DNA of 44,100 nt from assembly GCA_005281725.1 (NCBI GenBank), contig SSBO01000013.1:1936153-1980252 (forward strand), in the 5' to 3' direction. The notes beneath the pieces were generated by a model that saw only the letters and a program-made list of their open reading frames with translations, searched no databases and was not told where the DNA came from. The number at the start of each line of letters is the position of its first letter. The first letter of the stretch is position 1. This DNA is from Wuchereria bancrofti (Eukaryota > Nematoda > Chromadorea > Rhabditida > Onchocercidae). Below, one piece after another: positions 25,501 through 34,800 of this stretch. The translations under genes were made by a program, and so were the position numbers.

Positions 25501-28500
25501 ATTTCATTAAATCATTTAGGCTTATCGGACTAATTAGCTTAGGACATTTCATTAAATTATTTAGGTATATTAAGCTAATTAACTTAAAGAATTTCATTGA
25601 AATCATCTTAATATGGTAAATTACATATTTTCAGCAATAACAAAAAAAATTCATCCAATAAATCATCATTACTAGCTGTCAATGAAAATTTGTCCACTTT
25701 TGATTTAGCTGCTGATCTGATGCAAGTAAATAGTTATTCATTTATATTAATTATTTCTAATATAGAAAAAAATTAGGAAAGCAATTTATCCCTAATCATC
25801 TATACTAATTATTTCATTAATTCCTTCCTTTTTATCCTCTTAATTTTAAATTTTCTCAACATTTCCGAATGTATTTATTTCTTTTGTTTCAATTTTTTTT
25901 AGAAAAATTAATTACCTATATATAAAAGTAAACTAAATAACAAGTTTCTTTGTTTCAAACTCATTTATTTACACTCTGTTTAAATTTTTTAAATATATAA
26001 TTTCTAGGTACAAGAAGGTCTTGAAAATGTTATCATACAAATTGATAATTCAGGAATTATAAATAAAATCGAAAATAACAATTGTTTGAATAAATCTACC
26101 TCGCTAAGCGTAAAATTTGCAAATTTTTTTTCTTTTGAACAAAAAATTTCGTATAAAAATAAGTTTTCTTTCTTTTTTCCTCAATTACATGTTTTACTTA
26201 TATAATTAATTTGTTAAAAGATTAAATTTCAGTTTTAAAATTCCATTTGTATAATTATTAGAACTATCCAAAATTTTAATAAAATTTTTTCTGACAAAAA
26301 ATTTTTTCTGAAAAAAAAACGGTTATAGTATTAGATTTATTTGCAAAATATTTTTCAAATAAATCCTTAAAGATTATTTGTGCAAAAAAAAAAACTTATA
26401 AAAATTATTTGTAACAAAACAATAAAATTCTTTTTTTTAAAAAAAGAATTTTCGTTTTTCAGCTAACAAAACAAAATTCTTTAACATCAAATTTGATGGA
26501 TGATGTTAATGAATTGAAAAACGCATTGAAACGATCACATGAAGAATACGATGCTATCGTTGAGCAATTAAATCGCGTAACGCTCAATTTCCAAGAAGCG
26601 TGCCGTGAGCTTAATTTGTATAAGCACGAGCTATCTCATAATGTATTCAAATATTCAAATGATAAGCGCTTACCGAGAAGTCGAAGTTTTGTTGAAATTG
26701 GACGTGCAACAGTTGATTTAAATGAGTACGATAGGTATATATTTACAGTAATATTATTAGGTATATATATTTTTGTAACGATTATATTGGGTATATTTAT
26801 ATTAGTTTTTGTAATAATTATACTAAGTATATATGTAAATTTTTGTAATAATTATATTAGGTATATACATGTAAATTCTTACAATAATTCTAATCATTTT
26901 TACATGTAAAATTGTTTTACAAATGATTATTTCCATACTAAATTATACAATTATATATTTAAAAAGGAATAATTATTTTACATATTAAATAATAAATTAG
27001 AACTTAATTTTACAAAAAATATATATATGATAAATTTTTGTAACAATTCTGATCATTTTTACATGTGAGATTATTTTGCAAATAATTATTTTACATATGA
27101 AATAATAAATTATAATTTAATTTTTAAAAAGAAATATATATAGGTAAATTTTTATAACAATCCTAATTGTTAAATATTAAATATCTACTTTACATATATA
27201 TTTATTTTACAAATAATTAATCTTGCATATAAAATTATTTAATTACATGTAAAAAATAGTTATTTTACGTGTGAAATAATAAATTAAAATTTAATTTTGA
27301 AAAAAGTATATAGAAGTAAATTTTTATAACAATTCTAATCATTATTACATATTAAATAATTGTTTTACACATATTTATTTTACAAATAATTTTTTTACAT
27401 ATAAAATTATATTATTACATATTTTTGCATATGAAAAAATTTTAATTTAAATTTGAAAGAAAAAATTTAATTAAAATTTAGTTTAACAAATAATTTAAAT
27501 ATTAGAATATCTAACATTTTATAATTATTCAGAGGTGTCCTAATTTCTCACTTTCTTTCGCTTTTTTTTCTCTAGATGGAAAGAAAAAGCTGGTACAATG
27601 TTTCGTGAATTAAATCGAATACGTAAAGAATATGGTGCATGTGACGATGAACGCCGTGAGTTACGTATGCAATTAGTAATGTTACGTGGTGAACTTGGTT
27701 TAGCACAGTGTCAACTTGCTGAAATGTTATCTAGGCAACGACGTAAACAACGTGAATCAATATCAAATTCATCAATTATTAGCATAAATGATTTATCATC
27801 ATCAATGCTAAATAAAAGAAAAAAAGTAAAATCTGTAAGTCATTTTCTTTTTTTTGCAATTTTACAAAATTTTGCGCTATTTGTGATTTTTAAAATGCTA
27901 AACACTTCAAATTTTAATTATTTAACATCAATATGCAATACCTATAATTTAAAGGTATGACATGGGAAAAGAATATTGCTATCAGTAGATGGTGATAATA
28001 TTTACATTATGCTATCATGAAAAGGATTAGCCAATTTTACAAGTAAAAATACTTTTTAGTTTAACAAAAGAAAAGGGCGCTAATAGCTAAAGGGATGATA
28101 TGATTGATAAAATTAGTGATAAAACAATATTTATTGTTTAAGATAAGCATCAGTGATGCAATATCTGTACTTTAATTTAAATATGTGATATAAGCAAAGA
28201 ATATTGCTATCAGTAGATTGTGATAATATATTTTTGATATGCTATCATGAAATTTTTTTGAATTTAATCGTGAGTAATATAAAAGAAAATTTTAACTTCC
28301 ATTTATCAGCATTAGCTTTAAAGCTGTTTAAAAAAAATGAAAACTTTTTTTCATTTTTTTTCTTAAGCAGAAAAAGGAAAGATGATAAGCATTAAATGGA
28401 TAATTTTAATTATTTAAATTATAGAGATTGCTTCATGGCAGGTCATCTGATAAATTCTGGGATGCAATGGATTCATCATCTGCAATTTTCTTTACAGCTT

Positions 28501-31273
28501 GCACCTCGATATCCTCATCTATTAATGATATAATGTGTTCAACAAGTGAACCAGAATTAGCTGCCACTAAGTGATTTCTGTTTTTTCTTAATTCATTTAA
28601 AATTATTCTTTTAAATATTTTTCTGTTTTATCATTTTCAATTTTCTTATCATAATAATGATGACTAATTTGTTAAGAAAGTTAACTTATCTAGTAAACAT
28701 TTCTAGGTTTTAATGATGATAAGTAATTTATTAACAAAACTAACATATCAAGTAAAGTGAACTTATCAATTAAAAATTTCATTCATAAAATTTATATAAC
28801 TTCTACTATGTATCTTTTTACATCTATCACATGTCTCTTTTATATAGGGGAGTTGTGAAACAAAATAAATTTGTTGCAATAAGAAATTTTTAGCAAATAT
28901 GAAAATTTTTTCCTAAATTCTTCTTTTGATCTTCTTTTGATCCTTTTTTAAAAAAAATACTTTATACTTAATTATATTTCAAAAATTAGCTATATAGTTA
29001 GATTAAATTTAATTTTTAAGGTTTGAGGGTGTTCGCGAATATCGTCTCTCCAATCATAACTATTGTAATTGCTACCTTTTACCAACTTATTCTCAAGAAT
29101 CCCGTAAATTATCAGCATATCTTGGAAAATGTCAACTCAATTCAGAGAAGCGTGAAGAAATTATGAAATTATCAAAGCTGCAAACAAATTCATTGAGTGA
29201 AATTGAGATTCAGGAAAAAGATATTTCTGAAAAGGTAATTGGAAATATTACTATTACTGTGAAATTATAAGCTAGCAAATTTAACACGAAATTATTGATT
29301 TATTTCTCTCATTGATTTTTTGATTTTTTCTTGATTCAAATGCATCTTTGTTTTTTCCTCTCTCTACAATCACTTTTTAAAAACATTTTTATAATTTACA
29401 AAAATAGGAAAGAAAAATATATAAACTTTTTATAAACTTTATTAGTTTCTGATCAAACTTTAACGTTTTTGTATAAACAAAAAGTTTTGTAATAGCTTCT
29501 AATTAAAATTTTAAATTTTTGTGTAAACTTTATTAGCTTCCAATTAAAATATCAAAATTTTTTTGAAAAGCAGTGTTTAAAACTAGTATTTAAAAGTTAT
29601 GAAGCAGAAAAAATAGATTGCTGGAAAAGAAACTGAACTTTTAACATTAATTAAATTTTTATTGGATTAATTTAACATTATTGATTTTTATTCTGGAGAA
29701 ATTACTAGTGTTTAAAATTTTTTATGACATGTGATCAGAATTGCAGTTATCATCGTTTCAAGTGCAAAATGTAAAGAATAGAGAAAAATTAAAAAATCAG
29801 CAAAAAAAATTGCAGAGATAAAGATGCAACAAGTAAAGTTGGCAAAAGAAGTACATTTTTTTTTAATTTTAATTTAAAAAAATTCGAAAATTTTCATCAA
29901 GAAAAAATCATCATANTGCAAAATGTAAAGAATAGAGAAAAATTAAAAAATCAGCAAAAAAAATTGCAGAGATAAAGATGCAACAAGTAAAGTTGGCAAA
30001 AGAAGTACATTTTTTTTTAATTTTAATTTAAAAAAATTCGAAAATTTTCATCAAGAAAAAATCATCATATATGATTGCAAGCCATCAAGAAAATGGTAAT
30101 TTTGGAAAAATTATAATAAAATGATAATTTTTAAATGAAATATGTAAGCCAATTTTTCAAAATATTAGCAAATTTGTGTTCGTCAATTTTTTAGCTCAAT
30201 AAACAACCACAAAAAATGAAAATGTTAGCAACTGAAAATACTGAAATGATAAATGAAGGTCAATCGAGAAGTGATAAATGCAAAAGGTATTTTAGGTTTC
30301 TTCTTTTCTTTTTTTCCTGAATTTTCTAAGTAATTTATTTAATAACATTCTTTATTTAATATCAAGTAATTAGTATCTGTAAAAGCAGTAACAAGAAGTA
30401 AAGTAATATTTTTATTTGTTTGAAAATAAAACAAAAGTGTTAATTATTAACATAAAATTTTTGGCATTAGTTAAAAATAAATGCAAGCTAAATTTTCCAT
30501 CAATTTTAAAAACGCTATTTTTTATTTGAATTATGAATTAAATTAGAATAGAATTTATTGGGTTAAAATAAAATTATGAATTAAAGTAAAATATATATAA
30601 TTTTTGGAAGAAATTAATAGGAAATTGTATAATTCTTTCCTCCTATTCCTTTTATAATACATTCTACATTATTTAAAATATTCATATATTCATTTTAATT
30701 CCATATTATTCATTTAATTTCATATTATCAATTTCCAATTTATTCAGAAAATAAATAAATAAATGAATAAAAATTATTAATAGTCTCTTTTTCATTGTTA
30801 AAAATTAAAAGTGTTTTTTCTCAATTTCACAATTTTTTGCAACAAAATTTTTTATTACATTTCAAAATTTTTGCTCGTTTTTTCCTGTAAATAATTAACG
30901 TTTCAAAATTTTTATATAGTAAATATTATTTAAAGAAAAGGAAAAAAGAAAATAAGTGATAAAAATGATAAAAATACCAGAAAGAGCTTAGACTGATAAA
31001 AAAATATTTCTTGAATTTTGTTAAAAACAAAAAAAAAAACGAAATTATTGTTGCAAATTTCATTTTATTAATTGATTCCATTCAAATGTATTTGTTATTT
31101 ATATTCTCAGTAAACTAATTAGATATTTTTTAGGTAGTAGTGAAAATCCTAAAATTGTTCATCGTAGCAGGATAGAACACAATCAATTTCTAATTGTTTT
31201 TATTTCCAATTATTTATTTCTTATTGCATTTTTTTATTGCCGCAGATGTGATAATTTTAAATTTACGAATTGA
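14289..31273 (+). CDS. Long coiled-coil protein with a syntaphilin/syntabulin-like segment (about 28 exons, about 1,610 codons)
   Basis: A chain of exons with matching phases and nematode-type splice sites runs in one direction through this interval; the exons are listed in the three sub-entries. The N-terminal 220 residues are Ser/Thr- and Asp/Glu-rich. Residues about 221-330 hold CAKWGCTHNYRDK and then YLTPTQQRFKEIHQLRKQLK followed by an L-x-D-K-D heptad region. This resembles the YLTPLQQ start of the conserved block in vertebrate syntaphilin and syntabulin. Near 637 is KRVQTDL, like the IQTD motif of that family. The rest is mostly Leu/Glu/Lys/Gln heptads typical of a long coiled coil. If the last exon is right, a hydrophobic stretch near the C-terminus could anchor it in a membrane. 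Syntaphilin anchors mitochondria to microtubules; this protein is several times longer, so only the family relationship is proposed. It could instead be an unrelated microtubule or centrosomal coiled-coil protein. Confidence 0.72.
14940..16288 (+). other. Intron 2 of the coiled-coil gene, with a more balanced-composition island
   Basis: This 1.3-kb intron contains a stretch at about 15080-15520 that is less AT-rich than its surroundings and holds a perfect 10-bp palindrome GGCTCGAGCC at 15093-15102. Short open frames occur on both strands (for example IAIQKIQPGKRVKFHI at about 15234-15282) but none is long or spliceable. It may be a decayed mobile element. A hairpin at 15603-15643 lies just downstream. 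Confidence 0.4.
15603..15643. repeat. Inverted repeat, 17-bp arms with one mismatch, 7-nt loop
   Basis: The left arm TTTGTTGATTAATTAAT (15603-15619) pairs with the right arm ATTAATTGATCAACAAA (15627-15643), with one mismatch, across the loop TAATGAG. Confidence 0.75.
16528..16552 (+). repeat. TA dinucleotide microsatellite
   Basis: About twelve uninterrupted AT/TA repeats lie in intron 3 of the coiled-coil gene. Confidence 0.9.
18341..18666 (+). repeat. Tandemly duplicated intron (intron 7), both copies with donor and acceptor
   Basis: 18341-18492 and 18506-18666 are diverged copies. Each begins GTGTTTCTTTACTTTT, contains CAATAATTTTTTTAATT and AATTCAAAATTTATGCAAAC, and ends ATTTTTAG. The 13 bases between them (18493-18505) would be a mini-exon if both were removed separately. 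Inclusion would shift the frame, so the outer donor (18341) and outer acceptor (18665-18666) are the natural pair. Confidence 0.85.
19749..19985 (+). repeat. Tandem repeat of about 69 bp, more than three copies, in intron 10
   Basis: Unit starts (AATAATTAAAATA or a variant) fall at 19749, 19818, 19886 and 19955. Each full unit holds TTTATTTTAATACRAnGTAATTTATTTT. The last, partial unit runs into the 3' splice site of exon 11. Confidence 0.8.
22490..22650 (+). repeat. Two-copy tandem repeat, 91-bp offset, in intron 15
   Basis: Both copies contain ATGAAATATTTCAAATT and ATTAATATAAATATTGTAATTTA, with few differences. Confidence 0.75.
25438..25615 (+). repeat. Four 45-bp tandem repeats at the 3' end of exon 20, each in frame
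   Basis: CTAATTAGCTTA-type units recur exactly every 45 bases (TAATT at 25441, 25486, 25531 and 25576). They translate to 15-residue repeats LISLKHFIESSRCIK, LISLRHFIKSFRLIG, LISLGHFIKLFRYIK and LINLKNFIEIILIW. Candidate 5' splice sites occur at 25475 (GTGTAT), 25565 (GTATAT) and 25616 (GTAAAT). All are in phase 2 and all can join exon 21 at 25635. Confidence 0.85.
26733..26880 (+). repeat. Irregular tandem repeat copying the exon 23 splice donor
   Basis: GTATAT donors or donor-like words recur at 26735, 26761, 26791, 26827 and 26861, separated by TTTTTGTAAYRATTATATTA-type sequence. The frame stays open to 26909, so read-through would add an Ile/Val/Tyr-rich tail. Confidence 0.65.
26881..27575 (+). 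other. AT-rich remainder of intron 23
   Basis: Low-complexity sequence with recurring TTTTACATRTRAAATAAT words (for example near 27060, 27090 and 27270). It ends in the CTCTAG acceptor of exon 24. I see no exon. Confidence 0.6.
27971..28250 (+). repeat. Spaced direct repeat in intron 24
   Basis: GAATATTGCTATCAGTAGAT-TGATAATA...TATGCTATCATGAAA occurs at 27971-28022 and again at 28199-28252, an offset of 228 bases. Confidence 0.7.
29235..29746 (+). other. Intron with three-fold short tandem repeat
   Basis: TAAACTTTATTAGYTTC / AATTAAAATWT words recur about three times between 29420 and 29570. No exon is seen before the acceptor at 29745-29746. Confidence 0.45.
29747..29850 (+). pseudogene. Probable coding exon of the coiled-coil gene, broken by one base in an A-run
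   Basis: A TTGCAG acceptor opens a phase-0 frame reading LSSFQVQNVKNREKLKNQQK, which hits TAA just after a run of eight A. One frame over, the sequence continues as IAEIKMQQVKLAKE up to a GTACAT donor at 29851. A single missing A would make a 35-codon exon that fits in phase 0 between the exons ending 29234 and starting 30195. This is inference. The repeated copy at 29917-30069 has the same A-run but is probably an assembly duplicate. Confidence 0.5.
29763..30069 (+). repeat. Perfect 153-bp duplication across a single N: assembly overlap
   Basis: 29763-29915 is repeated without change at 29917-30069, separated only by the N at 29916. Identity is perfect, whereas genuine local repeats in this window are diverged. 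This is the signature of two overlapping contig ends joined without merging. Confidence 0.85.
31111..31273 (+). CDS. Candidate last exon of the coiled-coil gene with a hydrophobic tail anchor
   Basis: After ATATTCTCAG (31101-31110), phase-2 splicing from 30286 gives 53 more codons and TGA at 31271-31273. The tail contains KIVHRSRIEHNQ, the hydrophobic run FLIVFISNYLFLIAFFYC and then RR. Such a single near-C-terminal membrane segment fits the mitochondrial outer-membrane anchor known in syntaphilin. A competing acceptor at 31132-31133 would give a stop at once. Confidence 0.45.
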
Positions 31274-31479
31274 TTCCATTACTACACATCTGTACTCCTT
31301 TTCTTTTATTTCTCTTTCTCTCTCTCTTTCTATTTTTCTTTGAAAATGTTTATAATTTGATAAGTTATTTTTTGAACATTTGCAATTTCTTAAACCAATG
31401 ATTTTCTTTTCTTTCCTTGTGAAATCCGAAATGAAACTATTTTTAATTTCAGTGCAAAAGAAAAAAATTTTTTTTCTCA

Positions 31480-31800
31480 ATATTATAAATTGATATTTTT
31501 ATATTAAATTATCAATTAATATTATAAATTTTATATTACAACTTGATATTATAAATTTTAATTCATAGACTGATATTTTTACATTAAATTATAAATTGAT
31601 ATTACAAATTTTTTTATATTCTAAACTGATAATTTTATATTAAATTATAAACTGATATTATAAATTTTTTATGTTGCAAATTGACATTTTTATATTAAAT
31701 TATAAATTGACATTATAAATTTTAATTTATGAGCTGGTATTATAAATTTTTCACGTCAAAAATTTATATTAAATTACAAATTAAAGTTACCAATGTTTGC
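31480..31800 (+). repeat. Degenerate AT-rich tandem repeat after the coiled-coil gene
   Basis: TTTTTATATTAAATTATAAATTGATATTATAAATTTT-like units recur about five times with variable spacing of roughly 54-83 bases. Confidence 0.65.
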
Positions 31801-34800
31801 ACCAATCAGCAACAATAAATATTATAAAAGATTAAATTTATTCTCTCTCTCTTCTTTGCATTCAATTATCCTTTATTATTCGCCTTTTTCTAATCAGTAA
31901 TTAATTAAAAAGTGCGGCAGATCTTAATCAATGATAATTCACATCAATTATAATACATTATTATCAGTTGTGATAATGGACATTTTGATAAATTTTTGCA
32001 AGAATTTTTCATTATAACTAGTTCGACTATTTCATTTCTTGTATTTTATTAGTTTTGCATTCAAATTTTATAAATTATTCTCTTTGCGTGCTATATTATA
32101 AGAAATTTTGAAAATTTTCGATTTTTTTTTTGAATTAAAATTAATAATATTTCCATAGCTTTATTTGTATTAAATTATTTATTTCTAAAAAAATAAACAC
32201 TAAGAAATTGAATGTTTCTTTTCTCGCCTTTTTAAATAGAAATCAAGAAGGAGAAAAAAAACAGAATTTAAATAAATATTATGCAAAATTTACCAAATTT
32301 ATTATATATATGTATTAGAAATGGTAATTAAATCATCCGTTAATACTATATTATATTATTTACTTCTTTTTTGAAATGTAAATGTAACACTTTTTCAATT
32401 AGCATTTTTTTGCGAAAAACTTTTTTTGGCTCAGCTCTTTTCTCTTTTTCAAATTTGTATTTTTTCTTAAATAACTTTTTATGTTTTTGTGCTGTTTCAC
32501 TCATAATAAATTTTATATTAAAATATGTGTTTCATTTCAGTTTAAATGGTAAACAAAAATAAATTTTTCTTTAAATTGATAAAATTAATTATCGTAGCTA
32601 TTAAAATCAACCAAGGCTTTTAAGTGTAAAATTTTTATGGAGAATTAAAACGAAATACATATTATAATATAAAATTTTGCTATTTATTAAATTTATACGG
32701 TCTTTTTGAAAAAAAAATTTTTTTTTGCTACTATTTAAAGAAAAATCTCATTGATATTATTTTATGTTATATTTCATTTTCATTAATGCACTATCCGATA
32801 AAAATTTACATCAATATTTTCAGTTTATTAATTTCAATATTTCGAATTGGTATTAGTTAAAAGCAAAATTTATTTCCTCATTTGATATGCGACATAAAAA
32901 AAAGACAAAGTCAAAATTTCACTCTTTCAATTTTGTATCATTCATTGTTCTGTTAAATGATCATTTTAATATTGTTAATTTTTTTTTTGTAAAGAACTTA
33001 ATAAAAATTTTGATTTAAAAGGTATAAATTAATTAACACTTATCTGTTTAATTCATTAAACAACAACAAAAAAAAGAAAACACACAAAAAAGTTTATCAG
33101 TCTTTAGAAGAATGATAAAACATTTAAAACAAATGTTACTAAAGATGTACGTGACAAATGAAATAGTGCATTTAGATGAAATTGAAATTTGAATAAGACT
33201 AAAATTGATATTCTAATTGTGTAAAATAATTCTAACAAAATAAATTTAATTTTAAAAAATAAAATAAAATGCAATTTGCTTTTGTGCTTTGTAATAAATA
33301 TCAGAAAGTAACAATTTTATGTAATACTATTTGTTTTTTACGATTGAATTTTTTATTTTTCATTAAAAATTTATTTTTTGAATATTTCGTTTATCTCGTT
33401 TTTTGAATATTTTTAAAAATCGATTTTTTGAAGGAATTTAAAGAAATACTTCAATTTTTTATTTGTAAAATTAACACAAATTGGAATTTAATTTATTATC
33501 AATTTTGCAAGTAATCTTTTGATCATTTTGCAAAAATTGATAGGATTTTTTTTTTTTTTTGTAAAGATATTTGATCTATGAACTGTTAAAAATATCACTT
33601 TTCAAAATCACTCTTACATTTTAACGAAGAAAAAGAATTTTATATTTCCAAATTTTACTTGAATACTGACACTAAATTAGAAGATAAAAAAACAAGATAA
33701 AAAATAGAAACAAAATGAAAAATTATTACAAAGTGACAATAACAGTTTGAGTTATATCACATTTTGACTCAATACAAAACCAATAAACTATTTTTTTATT
33801 TTTGAATTATTCAAAATGCATCAATAATTTTTTAAGATTCTAAAAGGTTTTAGCTTACTTCTTAAATTTACAAATTTTTCAATATTAATATTTTTGATAT
33901 GTATAAACATAGACAAAAAGGTTACATTAAGCAAAATAATAAAATAAAATTAATCTTAGTGTATCGCTTTTTTTTGCTGTCATATTGAGCGCTGAGCGCA
34001 ATTAGATGGAATTTTTGTTAATTCGCTGCTGCTATTAATTCAATTCTTTATCAGTGAACAATTTTTGCCTTTTTTTGATATATTTTATTCTTAATAAGTG
34101 AAAATGCTCAATAAATCATTTTAATAAGTATTGAAAATATTATTGTTTGTACCAATTTTTTATCAATAAAAAAACTGAAAAGTTTAAAATTTCCATTTGC
34201 AATTTACGATCCTCAAATTTAAATGTCAAAATATCAATGATAATAAGACACTGTCTGTTGTAAAATAGTTGTAAAGATCAAAGACTATGGTTAATGATAA
34301 AATTTTACAAATAAAAATTTAAACTTTATCAAAGCTAAATTAATTTAACACTAATTTCTCATAGATATTTTGCAATAGCATATTCTAATGAAAGCGCTAA
34401 TATCGGCACTTAATTAATCTCTGTATTGCTGCATTCTTTTTTTACCTAACTATACGATTAAAAAATTTAATCAGTAAAATAAAGAAAATTGGACGTGGTA
34501 AATAATTTAGCAAAACTTTTCTAATTAAATAAATTCAAAAAATACCGTATTATCACTTGTTGAATGCATCAAGTGTGAATATGTGCTGATTTGTTGCATT
34601 TTATCGCTTTTTCATTCATTTGCATAACATATTCAGATATTAAAATTTTTATTAATTTAGTCAATAAAATGAAATTGCATATGCTGTATGAAATTTTAAT
34701 TTTAAAAATGATTAACCATAAAAAACTTCTCTAATCAGATAACTCCTGTTTTAAATTACTTCTTATTTTAAGTTAATGCTTAAAGATAGAACAAGATCAA

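Larger units (their letters stand above)
23991..31273 (+). other. Coiled-coil gene, exons 18-28 (C-terminal part)
   Basis: Exons are 23991-24157, 24318-24407, 25313-25474 (or extended to 25564 or 25615), 25635-25725, 26008-26109, 26463-26734, 27576-27834, 28425-28570, 29021-29234, 30195-30286 and 31111-31273. Phases match at every join. Exon 23 (26463) and exon 24 (27576) are the best coiled-coil exons here, with DDVNELKNALKRSHEEYD and MFRELNRIRKEYGACDDERR. Exons 25-26 encode a Ser-rich segment and then FEGVREYRLSNHNYCNCY, which looks conserved but which I do not recognise. An additional exon probably exists at 29747-29850 but is broken in this sequence. Three ends are possible: read-through from 30286 to a TGA at 30318-30320, splicing to an acceptor at 31133 giving an immediate TAG, or splicing to 31111 with the hydrophobic tail. 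Confidence 0.65.

Noticed and set aside
25298..25606. Minus-strand open frame across the 45-bp repeats
   Set aside because: A 45-bp period keeps both strands open. The plus strand matches exon phases on both sides, the minus strand does not.
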